From the NCBI GenBank assembly GCA_016789885.1, contig JAEUPZ010000006.1:124001-188000 (forward strand): a stretch of DNA of 64,000 bases, in the 5' to 3' direction. The translations under genes were made by a program, and so were the position numbers. Positions 8,159 to 17,236 of the stretch are shown in pieces. The notes beneath the pieces are model-generated. The model saw nothing but the letters and a program-made list of their open reading frames with translations, made no database searches and had not been told where the DNA came from. Source of the DNA: Chromatiales bacterium. GTDB taxonomy: Bacteria; Pseudomonadota; Gammaproteobacteria; Steroidobacterales; GCA-2729495. Within the stretch, counting starts at the first letter, position 1. Each line of letters begins with the position of its first letter.

Positions 8159-9574
8159 ATGCACCCCATGGAAGTCGAGTTCTTCGGCGCGACCCGCGAA
8201 GTAACGGGCTCCTGCCACATCGTGCGCGCCGGCGGGCGGCAGATCATGCTCGAGTGCGGGCTCGTGCAGGGCGACCGGCGCGCCGCCGAGCGCAACCGCG
8301 GCGAGTTTCCCGTCGACCCCGCCAGCCTCGACGCCGTGGTGCTGTCCCACGCCCACATCGACCACTCGGGCCGCCTGCCGCTGCTGGTCCAGCGCGGCTA
8401 CCGCGGGCCCATCTATGCGCAGTCGGTCACCCGCGACCTGTGCGCCATCATGCTCGAGGACAGCGCGCGGCTCGCCGAGGCCGATGCCGAGAACGAGAAC
8501 CGCAAGCGCGCCCGCAAGGGCCTGCCGCCGGTGACACCGATCTACACGGTCGCCGACGTCGAGCGGGCGCTCCGGCAGTTCGTGCCGATGCACTATGGCG
8601 AAGGGCGCGAAATCCTGCCGGGCATCCGGCTGCGCTACCACGATGCCGGCCACATCCTCGGCTCGGCCTCGGTAGAGCTTCAGGCCACCGGCGGCGGGCG
8701 GACGGCGACGCTGGTCTTCAGCGGGGACCTCGGCCAGTACGACACGCCGATCCTGCGTGACCCGGCGGCGCTCTCCCACGCCGATCTCGTCATCATGGAG
8801 AGCACCTACGGCAACCGGCAGCACCGCAGCGGCGACGCGACCATCGCCGAGCTCGCCGACATCTTCCGCCAGGCCAGCCAGCACCGCGGGAACATCCTGA
8901 TCCCGGCCTTCGCCGTGGGCCGTACCCAGGAGCTGCTGTACCTGTTCGCCACCAACTTCGACGCGTGGAAGCTCGGCCGGTTCCGCATCTACCTCGACAG
9001 CCCCATGGCGATCCGCACGTCGACGGTGTACTGGAACAACCCGCACCTGTTCGATGCCGAGGCCGCCACCGTCCGCAGCGGTCTGCGCGACATGCCACTG
9101 CTGCGGAACCTGAAGCTCACGGCGAAGGCGACGGAGTCGCAGCGCATCAACGCACGCCGGCACGGCGCCATCATCATCGCCGGCTCCGGCATGTGCGAGG
9201 GCGGCCGCATCCAGCACCACCTGCGCCACAACCTGTGGCGCCCCGAGAGCCAGGTGATCATCGTCGGCTACCAGGCCAGGGGTACACTCGGCCGCCGGCT
9301 CGTCGATGGCGACCAGTACGTCCGCATCCACCACGAGACGATCCGGGTCCGCGCGCAGGTCCACACCATCGGCGGCCTCTCGGCCCATGGCGACCAGGAG
9401 GACCTGCTGCGCTGGTACGGCAGCTTCGCGCCGAAGCCCCCGGTCTGCCTGGTGCACGGCGAGCCGGAGGCGGCCGAGGCCCTCGCAGCCCGCCTCGCGG
9501 CAGCCGGGGCGCCCGACGCGGTCGTCGCCGAGCGGGGCCTGCGGGTGCCGGTCATGGGCCGGCCGCTGCACTAG
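8159..9574 (+). CDS. Beta-CASP metallo-beta-lactamase, RNA-processing nuclease-like
   Basis: 471 residues from the ATG at 8159; the open frame upstream is out-of-family filler. Motif 2 of the metallo-beta-lactamase fold is LSHAHIDHSG, followed by GHILGSASVEL, the beta-CASP ESTYGNR block, the SGMCEGGRIQHHL strand (motif B region) and HTIGGLSAHGDQ (motif C histidine). This full set is diagnostic for the YSH1/RNase J/CPSF-like RNA endo- or exonuclease group with two zinc ions. No KH domain is present. The stop is only 4 bases before the HerA-like ATPase start, so the two are surely cotranslated. It is likely a cytoplasmic RNase, and the ATPase may be its motor partner (inference). Confidence 0.92.
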   Translation: MHPMEVEFFGATREVTGSCHIVRAGGRQIMLECGLVQGDRRAAERNRGEFPVDPASLDAVVLSHAHIDHSGRLPLLVQRGYRGPIYAQSVTRDLCAIMLEDSARLAEADAENENRKRARKGLPPVTPIYTVADVERALRQFVPMHYGEGREILPGIRLRYHDAGHILGSASVELQATGGGRTATLVFSGDLGQYDTPILRDPAALSHADLVIMESTYGNRQHRSGDATIAELADIFRQASQHRGNILIPAFAVGRTQELLYLFATNFDAWKLGRFRIYLDSPMAIRTSTVYWNNPHLFDAEAATVRSGLRDMPLLRNLKLTAKATESQRINARRHGAIIIAGSGMCEGGRIQHHLRHNLWRPESQVIIVGYQARGTLGRRLVDGDQYVRIHHETIRVRAQVHTIGGLSAHGDQEDLLRWYGSFAPKPPVCLVHGEPEAAEALAARLAAAGAPDAVVAERGLRVPVMGRPLH

Positions 9575-9578
9575 CGCC

Positions 9579-11969
9579 ATGCAGGACTACGAGAAGCTCG
9601 GCGCCTTCTACCTGGGCCGGCGGGTGGCCGACGGCGAGGCCACCGACGACCTCGTGCTGTACGACTCGACCGACCTGACGACCCACGCGGTCATCATCGG
9701 CATGACCGGCAGCGGCAAGACCGGGCTCGGCATCGGCCTCATCGAGGAGGCGGCCATCGACCGGATCCCGGTCATCGCCATCGACCCGAAGGGCGACCTC
9801 GGCAACCTGCTGCTCTCCTTCCCCGCACTGTCGCCGGACGACTTCGCGCCGTGGGTCGACCCCCACGCCGCCGCGACGGCCGGCCAGTCGCCAGCCGCCT
9901 ATGCGGCGGAGCAGGCGGCGGCATGGCGCAGGGGCCTCGAGCGGAGCGGGCAGCAGCCCGAGCGCGTCGCGCGCCTGCGGGCGGCCGCCGATTTCGCGCT
10001 GTATACGCCGGGCAGCACGGCGGGGCGGCCACTGTCGGTGCTGGCTTCGCTGGCGCCGCCCCCGGCGGCCGTCCGCGACGATGCCGACCTGTACCGGCAG
10101 CACCTGCAGGGCGTCGTCGGCGGACTGCTGGCCCTGGCGGGAATCGAGGCGGATCCACTCACGAGCCGCGAGCACGTGTTGCTGTCCACCGTGCTCGGCG
10201 ATGCCTGGCAGGCGGGCCGCAGCCTCGACCTGGCGGGCCTCGTGGCGACCCTGCCGGCGCCGGGCATCGCCCGGGTCGGCGTGCTCGATCTCGAGACGTT
10301 CTTCCCGGCGAAGGACCGCATGGCGCTGGCGCTGCGCCTCAACAACCTGCTGGCCTCGCCGGGCTTCGCGGCCTGGACTGCGGGGGAGCCGCTGTCGGCC
10401 GGCGCGCTGCTCCACACCGCCGCGGGCCAGCCGCGCGTCAGCGTGCTGTCCATCGCGCACCTCGGCGACGCCGGGCGCATGTTCTTCGTGACGCTGCTGC
10501 TCAACGAGCTGATCGCCTGGATGCGCACGCAGCCCGGCACCACGTCGCTGCGCGCAATCCTCTACATGGACGAGGTCTTCGGCTACCTGCCGCCGACGGC
10601 AGCACCGCCGTCGAAGGCGCTGCTGCTGACGCTGCTCAAGCAGGCCCGCGCCTACGGCCTCGGCGTCGTGCTGGCCACGCAGAACCCGGTGGACCTCGAC
10701 TACAAGGCCCTGGCCAACGCCGGCACCTGGATGATCGGCCGGCTGCAGACGGCGCAGGACCGCAACCGCGTACGCGACGGCCTGGCCGCCGCTGCGGGCG
10801 GCCTCGACCCGGACCAGATCGAGGCGACCCTCGCGGGCCTCGGCAAGCGGCGCTTCCTGCTGCACAACGTTCACGAGGCCGCACCGGTCGTCTTCGAGAC
10901 CCGCTGGACGATGTCGTACCTGCGCGGTCCGCTGACCCGGGACGACATCCGCCGGCTCACGGCGGGCAGCGCCACGGCACCGGCGGCACCCGCCACGACG
11001 GCGGTGCCGGCGGCGCCCGCAACGTCGCCGAGGCCCGTGCTGCCGGCCGGGGTGCCGGCCATGTACGTCCACGCCCACCGGCTGCCCGGCGCCGGCGAGC
11101 GGCTCGTCTACCACCCGCGGATCGTCGGCGCCGCCCGGGTAGCCTGGCTGAGCACCCCCCACGGCGTCGACCTGCGCCGGAACCTGCTGCTCGCGGCCGA
11201 GCCGGCCGGCGCCCACGTCGAGTGGCCCGAGGCCGAAGCCCTGGGACTCGATGCCACGGCCCTGCAGCAGGAGGCCGAGCCGGATGCCGCCTTCGCCGCG
11301 TGCCCTGACGGCCTCTCGGCGACGGGGCTTCGCCAGTGGCAGGACCAGTTCCGCGCCTGGCTGCGCACCGACATGCCCGTCACGCTCTACCGCAGCGCCC
11401 GGCTCAAGGCCACGTCGGCCCCCGACGAGGACGAGGGCACCTTCCGGGCCCGGCTGCAGCAGCTGGCGCGCGAGCAGCGCGACCTGAAGGCGGCGCAGCT
11501 GCGCCGGAAGTACGAGGCCAGGCTCGCCACCCTGGCCGAGCGCCGGCGGCGCGCCAGCCAGGCCGTGGAACGGGAGCAGCAGCAGGCCTCGAGCGCGAAG
11601 GTCGACGCCGCCATGGGTTTCGGCACGGCCGTGCTCGGCGCCCTGTTCGGCCGCAAGGCCCTCTCGTCGACCACGCTCGGCCGGGCCGGCCAGGCGATGC
11701 GCAAGGCCGGCAACGTGCAGAAGCAGGCGGCCGACGTGGCGCGGGCCAGCGAGGGCGTGGCGGCGGTCGAGGCCGAGATAGCCCGGCTCGAGGCCGAGGC
11801 GCAGGCCGAAGTCGATGCGCTCGATTCCGGCTACGACGCGCTGGCGGAACCCCTGGAGGCCATCGCCGTGCGCCCGCGGGCGAGCGACGTCACGCTGCAG
11901 TTCTTCGGCGTGGGCTGGCTGCCGTACATCGAGGACGGCGCCGGCAACCTGGCGCCGGCCTGGCGCTGA
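9579..11969 (+). CDS. HerA/DUF853-like P-loop ATPase with long coiled-coil C-terminus
   Basis: 796 residues; ATG at 9579 chosen because it directly follows the nuclease stop and because homologous sequence begins at YEKLGAFYLGRR. Walker A is GMTGSGKTGLG (about residues 41-51), Walker B LYMDEVFGYLPP, and a FtsK/HerA-type VVLATQNPVDLDYKAL sensor follows with an arginine-containing WMIGRLQT. That core resembles YjgR/DUF853. After about residue 460 comes an Ala/Pro-rich linker, a domain with LVYHPRIVGAARVAW strands, and from about residue 600 a highly charged Arg/Glu/Ala helix run that should form a coiled coil, with a short glycine-rich segment (AVLGALFGRKALS) in the middle. It is much longer than YjgR. 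HerA relatives pump DNA or RNA and often partner nucleases. Confidence 0.88.
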   Translation: MQDYEKLGAFYLGRRVADGEATDDLVLYDSTDLTTHAVIIGMTGSGKTGLGIGLIEEAAIDRIPVIAIDPKGDLGNLLLSFPALSPDDFAPWVDPHAAATAGQSPAAYAAEQAAAWRRGLERSGQQPERVARLRAAADFALYTPGSTAGRPLSVLASLAPPPAAVRDDADLYRQHLQGVVGGLLALAGIEADPLTSREHVLLSTVLGDAWQAGRSLDLAGLVATLPAPGIARVGVLDLETFFPAKDRMALALRLNNLLASPGFAAWTAGEPLSAGALLHTAAGQPRVSVLSIAHLGDAGRMFFVTLLLNELIAWMRTQPGTTSLRAILYMDEVFGYLPPTAAPPSKALLLTLLKQARAYGLGVVLATQNPVDLDYKALANAGTWMIGRLQTAQDRNRVRDGLAAAAGGLDPDQIEATLAGLGKRRFLLHNVHEAAPVVFETRWTMSYLRGPLTRDDIRRLTAGSATAPAAPATTAVPAAPATSPRPVLPAGVPAMYVHAHRLPGAGERLVYHPRIVGAARVAWLSTPHGVDLRRNLLLAAEPAGAHVEWPEAEALGLDATALQQEAEPDAAFAACPDGLSATGLRQWQDQFRAWLRTDMPVTLYRSARLKATSAPDEDEGTFRARLQQLAREQRDLKAAQLRRKYEARLATLAERRRRASQAVEREQQQASSAKVDAAMGFGTAVLGALFGRKALSSTTLGRAGQAMRKAGNVQKQAADVARASEGVAAVEAEIARLEAEAQAEVDALDSGYDALAEPLEAIAVRPRASDVTLQFFGVGWLPYIEDGAGNLAPAWR

Positions 11970-11993
11970 CGCCGGCCGGCAACGGCCTGACGG

Positions 11994-12614
11994 TCAGCGG
12001 CCGAAGGGCAGCGCGTAGAAGACCGACGCCGTGACCGTGATGCTCTCGTCGAAGCCGTCGAGGTCGTAGACCATGCCCTCGATGCGGAACCGCAGGCGGC
12101 CCGTGCCGACGTAGTCGGCACCGATGCCGTAGGCGAGGTCCTGGCCGTCGGAACCGCCCCCGCCGACGCCACCGGCGGTCAGGTCGCTGTCCCAGCTGAT
12201 CAGACCGAGCTTGCCGAACACTTCGAGGTCGCGGTTGACGGGCCAGGTGCCGACCGCGTTGACCTCGAAGCCGCTGGTCTCGAGGGTGGTCTGCACCTGC
12301 TCGAGCTGGGCGTCGGGCGTGATCACCGGGACCAGCGCGTCGATCTCGCCGATATCGACCCACCCGGCCTCGATGGCCAGGTACCGGTGCAACCGCACGC
12401 CGACGAAGACCCGCGCCGCCAGGTCGGAACCTTCGATGTTGCGGGACAGGGTCTGTCCCGGACCGATCAGCAGGCCGGGCTGCTGGATCTCCTGTGCGCC
12501 GTAGCCGAGCCCGACGCCCGCGTACGCGGCGCGGTCGGCCGCCTGGGCCAGCGGGGCAAGGACCGTCGCCAGCAGCAGGGCGGCCGGCGGCAACAGGGCT
12601 CGTGAGTGGCGCAT
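11994..12614 (-). CDS. Outer-membrane beta-barrel protein (OmpA/porin-like 8-strand)
   Basis: 206 residues from the ATG at 12614, preceded by GGGAGCC. A Sec signal (ALLLATVLAPLAQAA) ends near residue 25. The mature chain alternates short strands such as YAGVGLGYG, RVFVGVRLHRYLAIEAGWVDIG and LRFRIEGMVYDL, and ends in aromatic-poor VFYALPFGR. That is the pattern of small opacity/OmpA-like barrels. It is convergent with the HerA-like gene (24-base gap). No ligand can be assigned. Confidence 0.82.
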   Translation of the reverse strand: MRHSRALLPPAALLLATVLAPLAQAADRAAYAGVGLGYGAQEIQQPGLLIGPGQTLSRNIEGSDLAARVFVGVRLHRYLAIEAGWVDIGEIDALVPVITPDAQLEQVQTTLETSGFEVNAVGTWPVNRDLEVFGKLGLISWDSDLTAGGVGGGGSDGQDLAYGIGADYVGTGRLRFRIEGMVYDLDGFDESITVTASVFYALPFGR

Positions 12615-12736
12615 GTCAGGCTCCCGCAACGCGCCACAGTTTGGCGAAGTGGCCATGGCCTGTCCATGACGCTTGCACGGCAGGCGCCGGCAGGCGAGGC
12701 TACCGCCCGCCGACAAGGGCCCGGGGAGTCCCACGC

Positions 12737-13990
12737 GTGAACCAAGGCAGTTCGAAGTTGTTCTACGGCTGGTACGTCGCCCTGGCCTGCGGCGTTGGCC
12801 TGGCCTGCGGCATCGCGTGCGTGGTCACGTACACGTTCGCCATCTTCGCCAAGGAGCTGATTGGCGAGTTCGGCTGGTCACGCACCGAGGTGTTCTTCGG
12901 CCTGACGGTCTCGGTGATCACGGTCGCGCTGGTGGCACCGGTGCTCGGGCGGCTCGTCGACCGGGTGGGCCCGCGGCGCATGATCCTGACGAGCATCGTG
13001 CTGCAGGCCCTGATGATCGCCTCGTTCTCGCGGCAGACCGACGCCGTGTGGACCTTCTATGCGCGCTTCGTGCTGCAGACGATCCTGGCGCTGGGCACGA
13101 CCCACGTGGCCTTCACCCGCGTCATCGCGGTCTGGTTCGACCGCAAGCGGGGGCTGGCGCTCGGCGTGGCCCTGGCGGGGCTGGGCGTCGGGGGAGCGAT
13201 CTGGCCGCCGTACACCCAGTTCCTCATCAGCACCTTCGGCTGGCGCAGCGCCTACATCGGTCTCGCCGCCACGATCCTCCTGCTGTCCTTCCCGGTCATC
13301 GCGCTGGTGGTGCGCGACACGCCGCAGTCGATGGGCCTGCAGCCCGACGGCGAGCCGGCACCCGCCTCGGGCACGGCGGCGGCCGGCCCGCCGCCGGGGA
13401 TGACGGTCGGCGAGGCACTGCGGACGACGACCTTCTGGATGATGCTCGCGGCGTTCCTGCTGATCGGGCTCAGCGTGACCAGCGTGCAGCTGGCACTGCC
13501 CCAGCTGCTGACCGACCGGGGCGTCGACGCCATGCTGGCTGCCACGGCCCTGTCGGCCGTCGCGGTGGCACTGGTCTTCGGACGCGTCGCCGCGGGCTGG
13601 CTGATGGACCGGTTCTTCGCGCCGCGCGTGGCAATCGCCTTCCTCGCCGGGCCCATCGCCGCCATCCTGCTGCTGGCCGCCGGGGCCAGCGGCCCCTTCG
13701 CCTTCGTCGCCGGGCTGCTGACGGGGATGGCAGCAGGCGCGGAAGTCGACGTGACGGCCTACCTGACGAGCCGGTACTTCGGCCTGCGGTTCTTCAGCGG
13801 CATCTACGCGTGGTACTACGGCGCCTACTCGCTGGGCGCCGGCCTCGGCCCGCTGCTGACGGCCGCCGCCCGGGACAACCTCGGGTCCTACACGGAGGCC
13901 CTGTACATGCACGCGGCACTGCTGGTCGTGGCGGCGGTGCTGCTGGGGCGACTGGGTCCCTTCCCGCAATGGCGGGCCGGCCAGGCCTGA
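12737..13990 (+). CDS. MFS transporter (monocarboxylate / oxalate-formate antiporter type)
   Basis: 417 residues from a GTG at 12737, with GGGGAG 6-11 bases upstream; an ORF extends further upstream but opposite to the Omp promoter. Twelve hydrophobic segments are visible, with the MFS signature LGRLVDRVGPRRM between TM2 and TM3 and a second copy-type loop GWLMDRFF. FYGWYVALACGVGLACG at the N-terminus resembles OFA/MCT-type transporters. The central loop (RDTPQSMGLQPDG) fits that group. The substrate is probably a small organic acid, but cannot be named. Confidence 0.88.
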   Translation: MNQGSSKLFYGWYVALACGVGLACGIACVVTYTFAIFAKELIGEFGWSRTEVFFGLTVSVITVALVAPVLGRLVDRVGPRRMILTSIVLQALMIASFSRQTDAVWTFYARFVLQTILALGTTHVAFTRVIAVWFDRKRGLALGVALAGLGVGGAIWPPYTQFLISTFGWRSAYIGLAATILLLSFPVIALVVRDTPQSMGLQPDGEPAPASGTAAAGPPPGMTVGEALRTTTFWMMLAAFLLIGLSVTSVQLALPQLLTDRGVDAMLAATALSAVAVALVFGRVAAGWLMDRFFAPRVAIAFLAGPIAAILLLAAGASGPFAFVAGLLTGMAAGAEVDVTAYLTSRYFGLRFFSGIYAWYYGAYSLGAGLGPLLTAAARDNLGSYTEALYMHAALLVVAAVLLGRLGPFPQWRAGQA

Positions 13991-14003
13991 CGGCCCGCGA
14001 CCG

Positions 14004-14546
14004 CTACATGCGGACCGGCCGCTTGTGCAGCTTGCGCTGCAGTGTGCGCCGGTGGATGCCGAGCGCCCGCGCGGTGGCCGAGATGTTGCCGCCATTGTCC
14101 TGGAGCACTCGCTGGATATGCTCCCACTCGAGGCGCTTGACCGAGAGCGGACGCGAACGCACCGGCACCGACCCGGCCGGTGGCACGTCGGTGGTCTCGA
14201 GGGCGCTGACGATCTCGTCGACCTCCACGGGCTTCGTGAGGTACTGCGTCGCGCCGAGCTTGATGGCCTCGACCGCCGTCGCGATGCTGCCGTAGCCGGT
14301 CAGCACGACGGTTCGCGCACCCACCGGCTCGCGGGCCAGCAGCGGGATCAGCGGGAGCCCGGAGTCGGTGCCGATGCGCAGGTCGACGATGGCATAGTCG
14401 GGAGGGTGCGCGTCGATCTCGCTGCGTGCCGCCGCCGCGCTGGCCGCCAGCGTCACGGCGAAGCCGCGCCGCCGCAGCGCGTTCGACAGTACGTCGCCAA
14501 AGACCGGGTCATCTTCGACGACCAGGATCTGCCGGGCAGTGTTCAT
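14004..14546 (-). CDS. regA: RegA/PrrA/ActR-type redox response regulator
   Basis: 180 residues, the usual RegA length (about 184). The receiver domain has the acidic pair EDD (11-13), phospho-acceptor Asp55 in VDLRIG, T/Y residues in LTGYGS and Lys in YLTKPVE. The C-terminal Fis-type helix-turn-helix reads EWEHIQRVLQDNGGNISATA then HRRTLQRKL, almost the family consensus. The ATG at 14546 overlaps the regB stop as ATGA, so the pair is translationally coupled. Family members switch on or off photosynthesis, respiration, nitrogen and CO2 fixation genes in response to redox state; the targets here are unknown. An ATG-based alternative start farther upstream is within regB and not credible. Confidence 0.93.
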   Translation of the reverse strand: MNTARQILVVEDDPVFGDVLSNALRRRGFAVTLAASAAAARSEIDAHPPDYAIVDLRIGTDSGLPLIPLLAREPVGARTVVLTGYGSIATAVEAIKLGATQYLTKPVEVDEIVSALETTDVPPAGSVPVRSRPLSVKRLEWEHIQRVLQDNGGNISATARALGIHRRTLQRKLHKRPVRM

Positions 14547-15844
14547 GCGGGAACCTCCGTGAGTCGGTTGGTGGCGAGGCGCAGGCGCACGGTGGTGCCC
14601 CCGTCGGGATTCGGCTCGGTGACGAGCTCTCCGCCCAGCTGGGCGAGTGCGGCACGCGAAATGAGCAGGCCGATGCCGAGCCCTCCGGCCTTGGTCGATA
14701 CGCCCGGCGCGGGGAACCGGGCCCCGCCCGGCATGACCCCACCCTTGCCGCGATCGGCCACGGCGATCTCGAGGGCCCCCGGGTCGAACCGGCACGCCAC
14801 CGATACGCTGGACGGCGACGCGTCGACGGCGTTGTTCAGCACGTTCAGCAGGGCCTGGTAGGCCCGCCGGTCGACGGCCAGCGGCGGCCCGGCCTCGGTG
14901 CCCGGCTCGACGCGGACGCGGGCGCCGGGGCGCAGCCGGTGCACCTCGTCGACGGCCCGGCCGATGAACTGCGCGGCCGTCAGCTGCTCGACGCGGTCGG
15001 CACGCGCGGCACCCGCCGTGGCCGACAGCACCGAGAGCGCGTCCTTGCAGCGGCTGATCTGGTCGCGCAGCAGGCCGAGCTGCCGGCCGAGCCCGGGGTA
15101 GTCACACTCCGGATACTGGGACTGCAGCTCGCCGGCCACCACCGCCATGGTCGCCAGCGGCGTGCTGAGCTCGTGGGCGGCACCGGCCGCCAGCGTCGCC
15201 ACGGCCATGACCTGCTCGTCACGCAACGCGACCTCGCGTGCGAGGGCGAGGTCGCGGTCGCGCTGGCGCAGCGTCTGGGCCATGGCCGATACGAAATAGG
15301 CGAGCAGGCTCGCCATCACGACGAAGCCGAGCCACATGCCGGTGGTGTGCAGCTCGGGCGCCGCGGTCATGACGTGGGACGCCGCACCCGTGGGCAGGGC
15401 GTGGCGGCCGAACAGCAGGACCGTGTAGCAGGCGGCGCTGGCAAGGCCCATGGCCCAGGCGTAGGGCTGCGGCAGGACGGCTGCCGCGATCGTGAGCGGC
15501 AGGAGGAAGAACAGGACGAGCGGGTTGGCCGGCCCGCCGGACAGGAAGATCACCGCGGTCAGCGCCAGGAGGTCGATGAGGAGCTGGATGCAGATGGCCC
15601 GGTCACCGACGGCCAGGCCACGGTGCACGAACCACCAGAGCACCGCGTTGCCGATCACCAGCATGACGGCGATGCCCGTGACCGAAGGCGACGACACGAC
15701 CAGGCCATAACGCGGGCCGAGCAGCGCCATGACGACGGCGGCGCCCGGTATCGCGATCGAACGCGTCAGCAACAGCCGGCGGACGTTGAGGACCGGTGCC
15801 GTCTCGGGCGCCGGCAACGAAGGTCTCGCTACAGCGTTCATCAC
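14543..15844 (-). CDS. regB: RegB/PrrB-type redox sensor histidine kinase
   Basis: 433 residues. Six hydrophobic segments occupy about residues 22-190, and the loop between TM3 and TM4 carries GGPANPL (103-109), the quinone-sensing GGxxNPF-type motif of RegB. The H-box is AAHELSTPL with His224. A cysteine at 266 in QISRCKDALS matches the redox-active Cys265 position of Rhodobacter RegB. ATPase boxes G1/G2 follow (VADRGKG, AGGLGIGL). It phosphorylates RegA. The gene starts at GTG 15844 (or ATG 15841), overlapping the stop of the upstream kinase, so this is one translationally coupled run. Confidence 0.93.
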   Translation of the reverse strand: MMNAVARPSLPAPETAPVLNVRRLLLTRSIAIPGAAVVMALLGPRYGLVVSSPSVTGIAVMLVIGNAVLWWFVHRGLAVGDRAICIQLLIDLLALTAVIFLSGGPANPLVLFFLLPLTIAAAVLPQPYAWAMGLASAACYTVLLFGRHALPTGAASHVMTAAPELHTTGMWLGFVVMASLLAYFVSAMAQTLRQRDRDLALAREVALRDEQVMAVATLAAGAAHELSTPLATMAVVAGELQSQYPECDYPGLGRQLGLLRDQISRCKDALSVLSATAGAARADRVEQLTAAQFIGRAVDEVHRLRPGARVRVEPGTEAGPPLAVDRRAYQALLNVLNNAVDASPSSVSVACRFDPGALEIAVADRGKGGVMPGGARFPAPGVSTKAGGLGIGLLISRAALAQLGGELVTEPNPDGGTTVRLRLATNRLTEVPA

Positions 15845-17229
15845 ACTTGCTCCACGGTCGCCGCCGGGCCGGCCGCCCGCGCCCCGAGGGGCAGCTCGAG
15901 CACGGCCAGCAGGCCGGGCTGATTATCCTTCAACCGGAGCGCGCCGCCATGCAGGCGGGCCACCGCCGCGGCCAGGCTGAGCCCGAGGCCGGTGCCGTCG
16001 CGGGTTTCGGCGTTGCCCAGCCGCACGAAGGGCGTCATGGCACGCTCGCGCTCGGCGGCCGGGATGCCGGGGCCGGAATCCCCCACGGAGAGCGCGGCGC
16101 GGTCGCCAGCCATGCCCGCCATTATGTCCACCGTCCCGCCGGCCGGAGTGAACTTCAGCGCGTTCTCGATGAGGTTGGCGATGGCCTGGGCCAGCAGCTG
16201 CCGGTGGCCCCGGAGCCACACCCCCGGGGCCAGGCTCGTGCGCAGCTCGATGCCCTGCTCTTCGGCCTGGGGTGCGTACAGCTCGGCCAGCTGACCGAGC
16301 ATGATGTCGGCGGGCACGTCCTCGGGCTGGGCACCGATGGTGCCGCTCTCCGCCTCGGCGATCTGCAGCAGAGCCCCGAGCACGCGCTGCATGCGATCGA
16401 GGTCACCGATCGCAGCCTCGGTGTCGGCCGGACCCGCACCGAGGCCTGCCGCCAGCGACTCCTCCATGCGCAGCCGCATGCGGTGCATCGGCGTGCGCAG
16501 GTCGTGGGCCGCACTGTGCAGCGAGGCGCGGAGGATCTCGGTGGTGCGGGCCAGCCGGTCCAGCAGTTCGTTGACCTTGCCGGCCAGCGCGTCGAACTCG
16601 TCGTTGGCCCCGGTCACCGGCAGGCGCTGCGCCAGGTTGCCGGAAAGGATGGCGGCACAGCTCCCGTTGACGGCCGCGACCCGGGCGAGGATCGTGCGGC
16701 TCTGCCGGTAGCCGACGGCGAGCGCCAGCAGGGTGACCAGCACCATGGCGATGGCCGTCGCCACGGCGAAGCGCTGGGTGAGCTGGCGCCGGTCGGTCAG
16801 GTCGGTGCCGACCACGAGGCGCAGGCCGTTGGGGAACTCCTGGATCAGGGCACGGACCGGGTGGCTGCTCTCGCGCCGGCCCTCCCGGGTGAGGATCTCG
16901 AACTCGACCCAGCGGTCGTCACGCGCCTCCATGGCCGGCCAGACCGCCAGGTTGCCCGCCAGCACGGTGCCGTCGTTGTCCTCGAGCAGGTACACGCCGT
17001 TGGCCCGCGCCCACACGCCGCGGCGCAGGTCCACCTCGCGGATCAGCTGGCGCGGCCCGCCGTCGTTGTAGGCGCTGACGAGGGCGAGCAGGTCCTGCTC
17101 GATGGCGGCGTCGAACTCGTCGTCGACGAACCGGATCGTGAACAGGTAGATCGAGATGATCAGTACGAACAGCGCCGAGGCGAAGATGGCCGCGTAGACA
17201 AGGGAGACCCGCAGGGCCGATACGCGCAT
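15841..17229 (-). CDS. Sensor histidine kinase (HAMP type) partner of the OmpR regulator
   Basis: 462 residues. TM1 spans about 10-31 (LVYAAIFASALFVLIISIYL), a periplasmic sensor domain of about 115 residues follows, TM2 is about 153-175, then HAMP. The H-box is SAAHDLRTPMHRMR and the catalytic domain shows N-box NLIENALKF, G1 GDSGPGIP and a second G box. It is a typical EnvZ-like kinase. The stop codon overlaps the regB start, so this kinase is upstream of, and coupled to, RegB. Its cognate regulator lies 7 bases upstream. The signal is not predictable. Confidence 0.92.
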   Translation of the reverse strand: MRVSALRVSLVYAAIFASALFVLIISIYLFTIRFVDDEFDAAIEQDLLALVSAYNDGGPRQLIREVDLRRGVWARANGVYLLEDNDGTVLAGNLAVWPAMEARDDRWVEFEILTREGRRESSHPVRALIQEFPNGLRLVVGTDLTDRRQLTQRFAVATAIAMVLVTLLALAVGYRQSRTILARVAAVNGSCAAILSGNLAQRLPVTGANDEFDALAGKVNELLDRLARTTEILRASLHSAAHDLRTPMHRMRLRMEESLAAGLGAGPADTEAAIGDLDRMQRVLGALLQIAEAESGTIGAQPEDVPADIMLGQLAELYAPQAEEQGIELRTSLAPGVWLRGHRQLLAQAIANLIENALKFTPAGGTVDIMAGMAGDRAALSVGDSGPGIPAAERERAMTPFVRLGNAETRDGTGLGLSLAAAVARLHGGALRLKDNQPGLLAVLELPLGARAAGPAATVEQV

Positions 17230-17236
17230 CTGCAGG

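Noticed and set aside
8144..9580. 478-codon antisense frame over the beta-CASP gene
   Set aside because: No family motifs; the sense strand carries every catalytic motif of the beta-CASP group.
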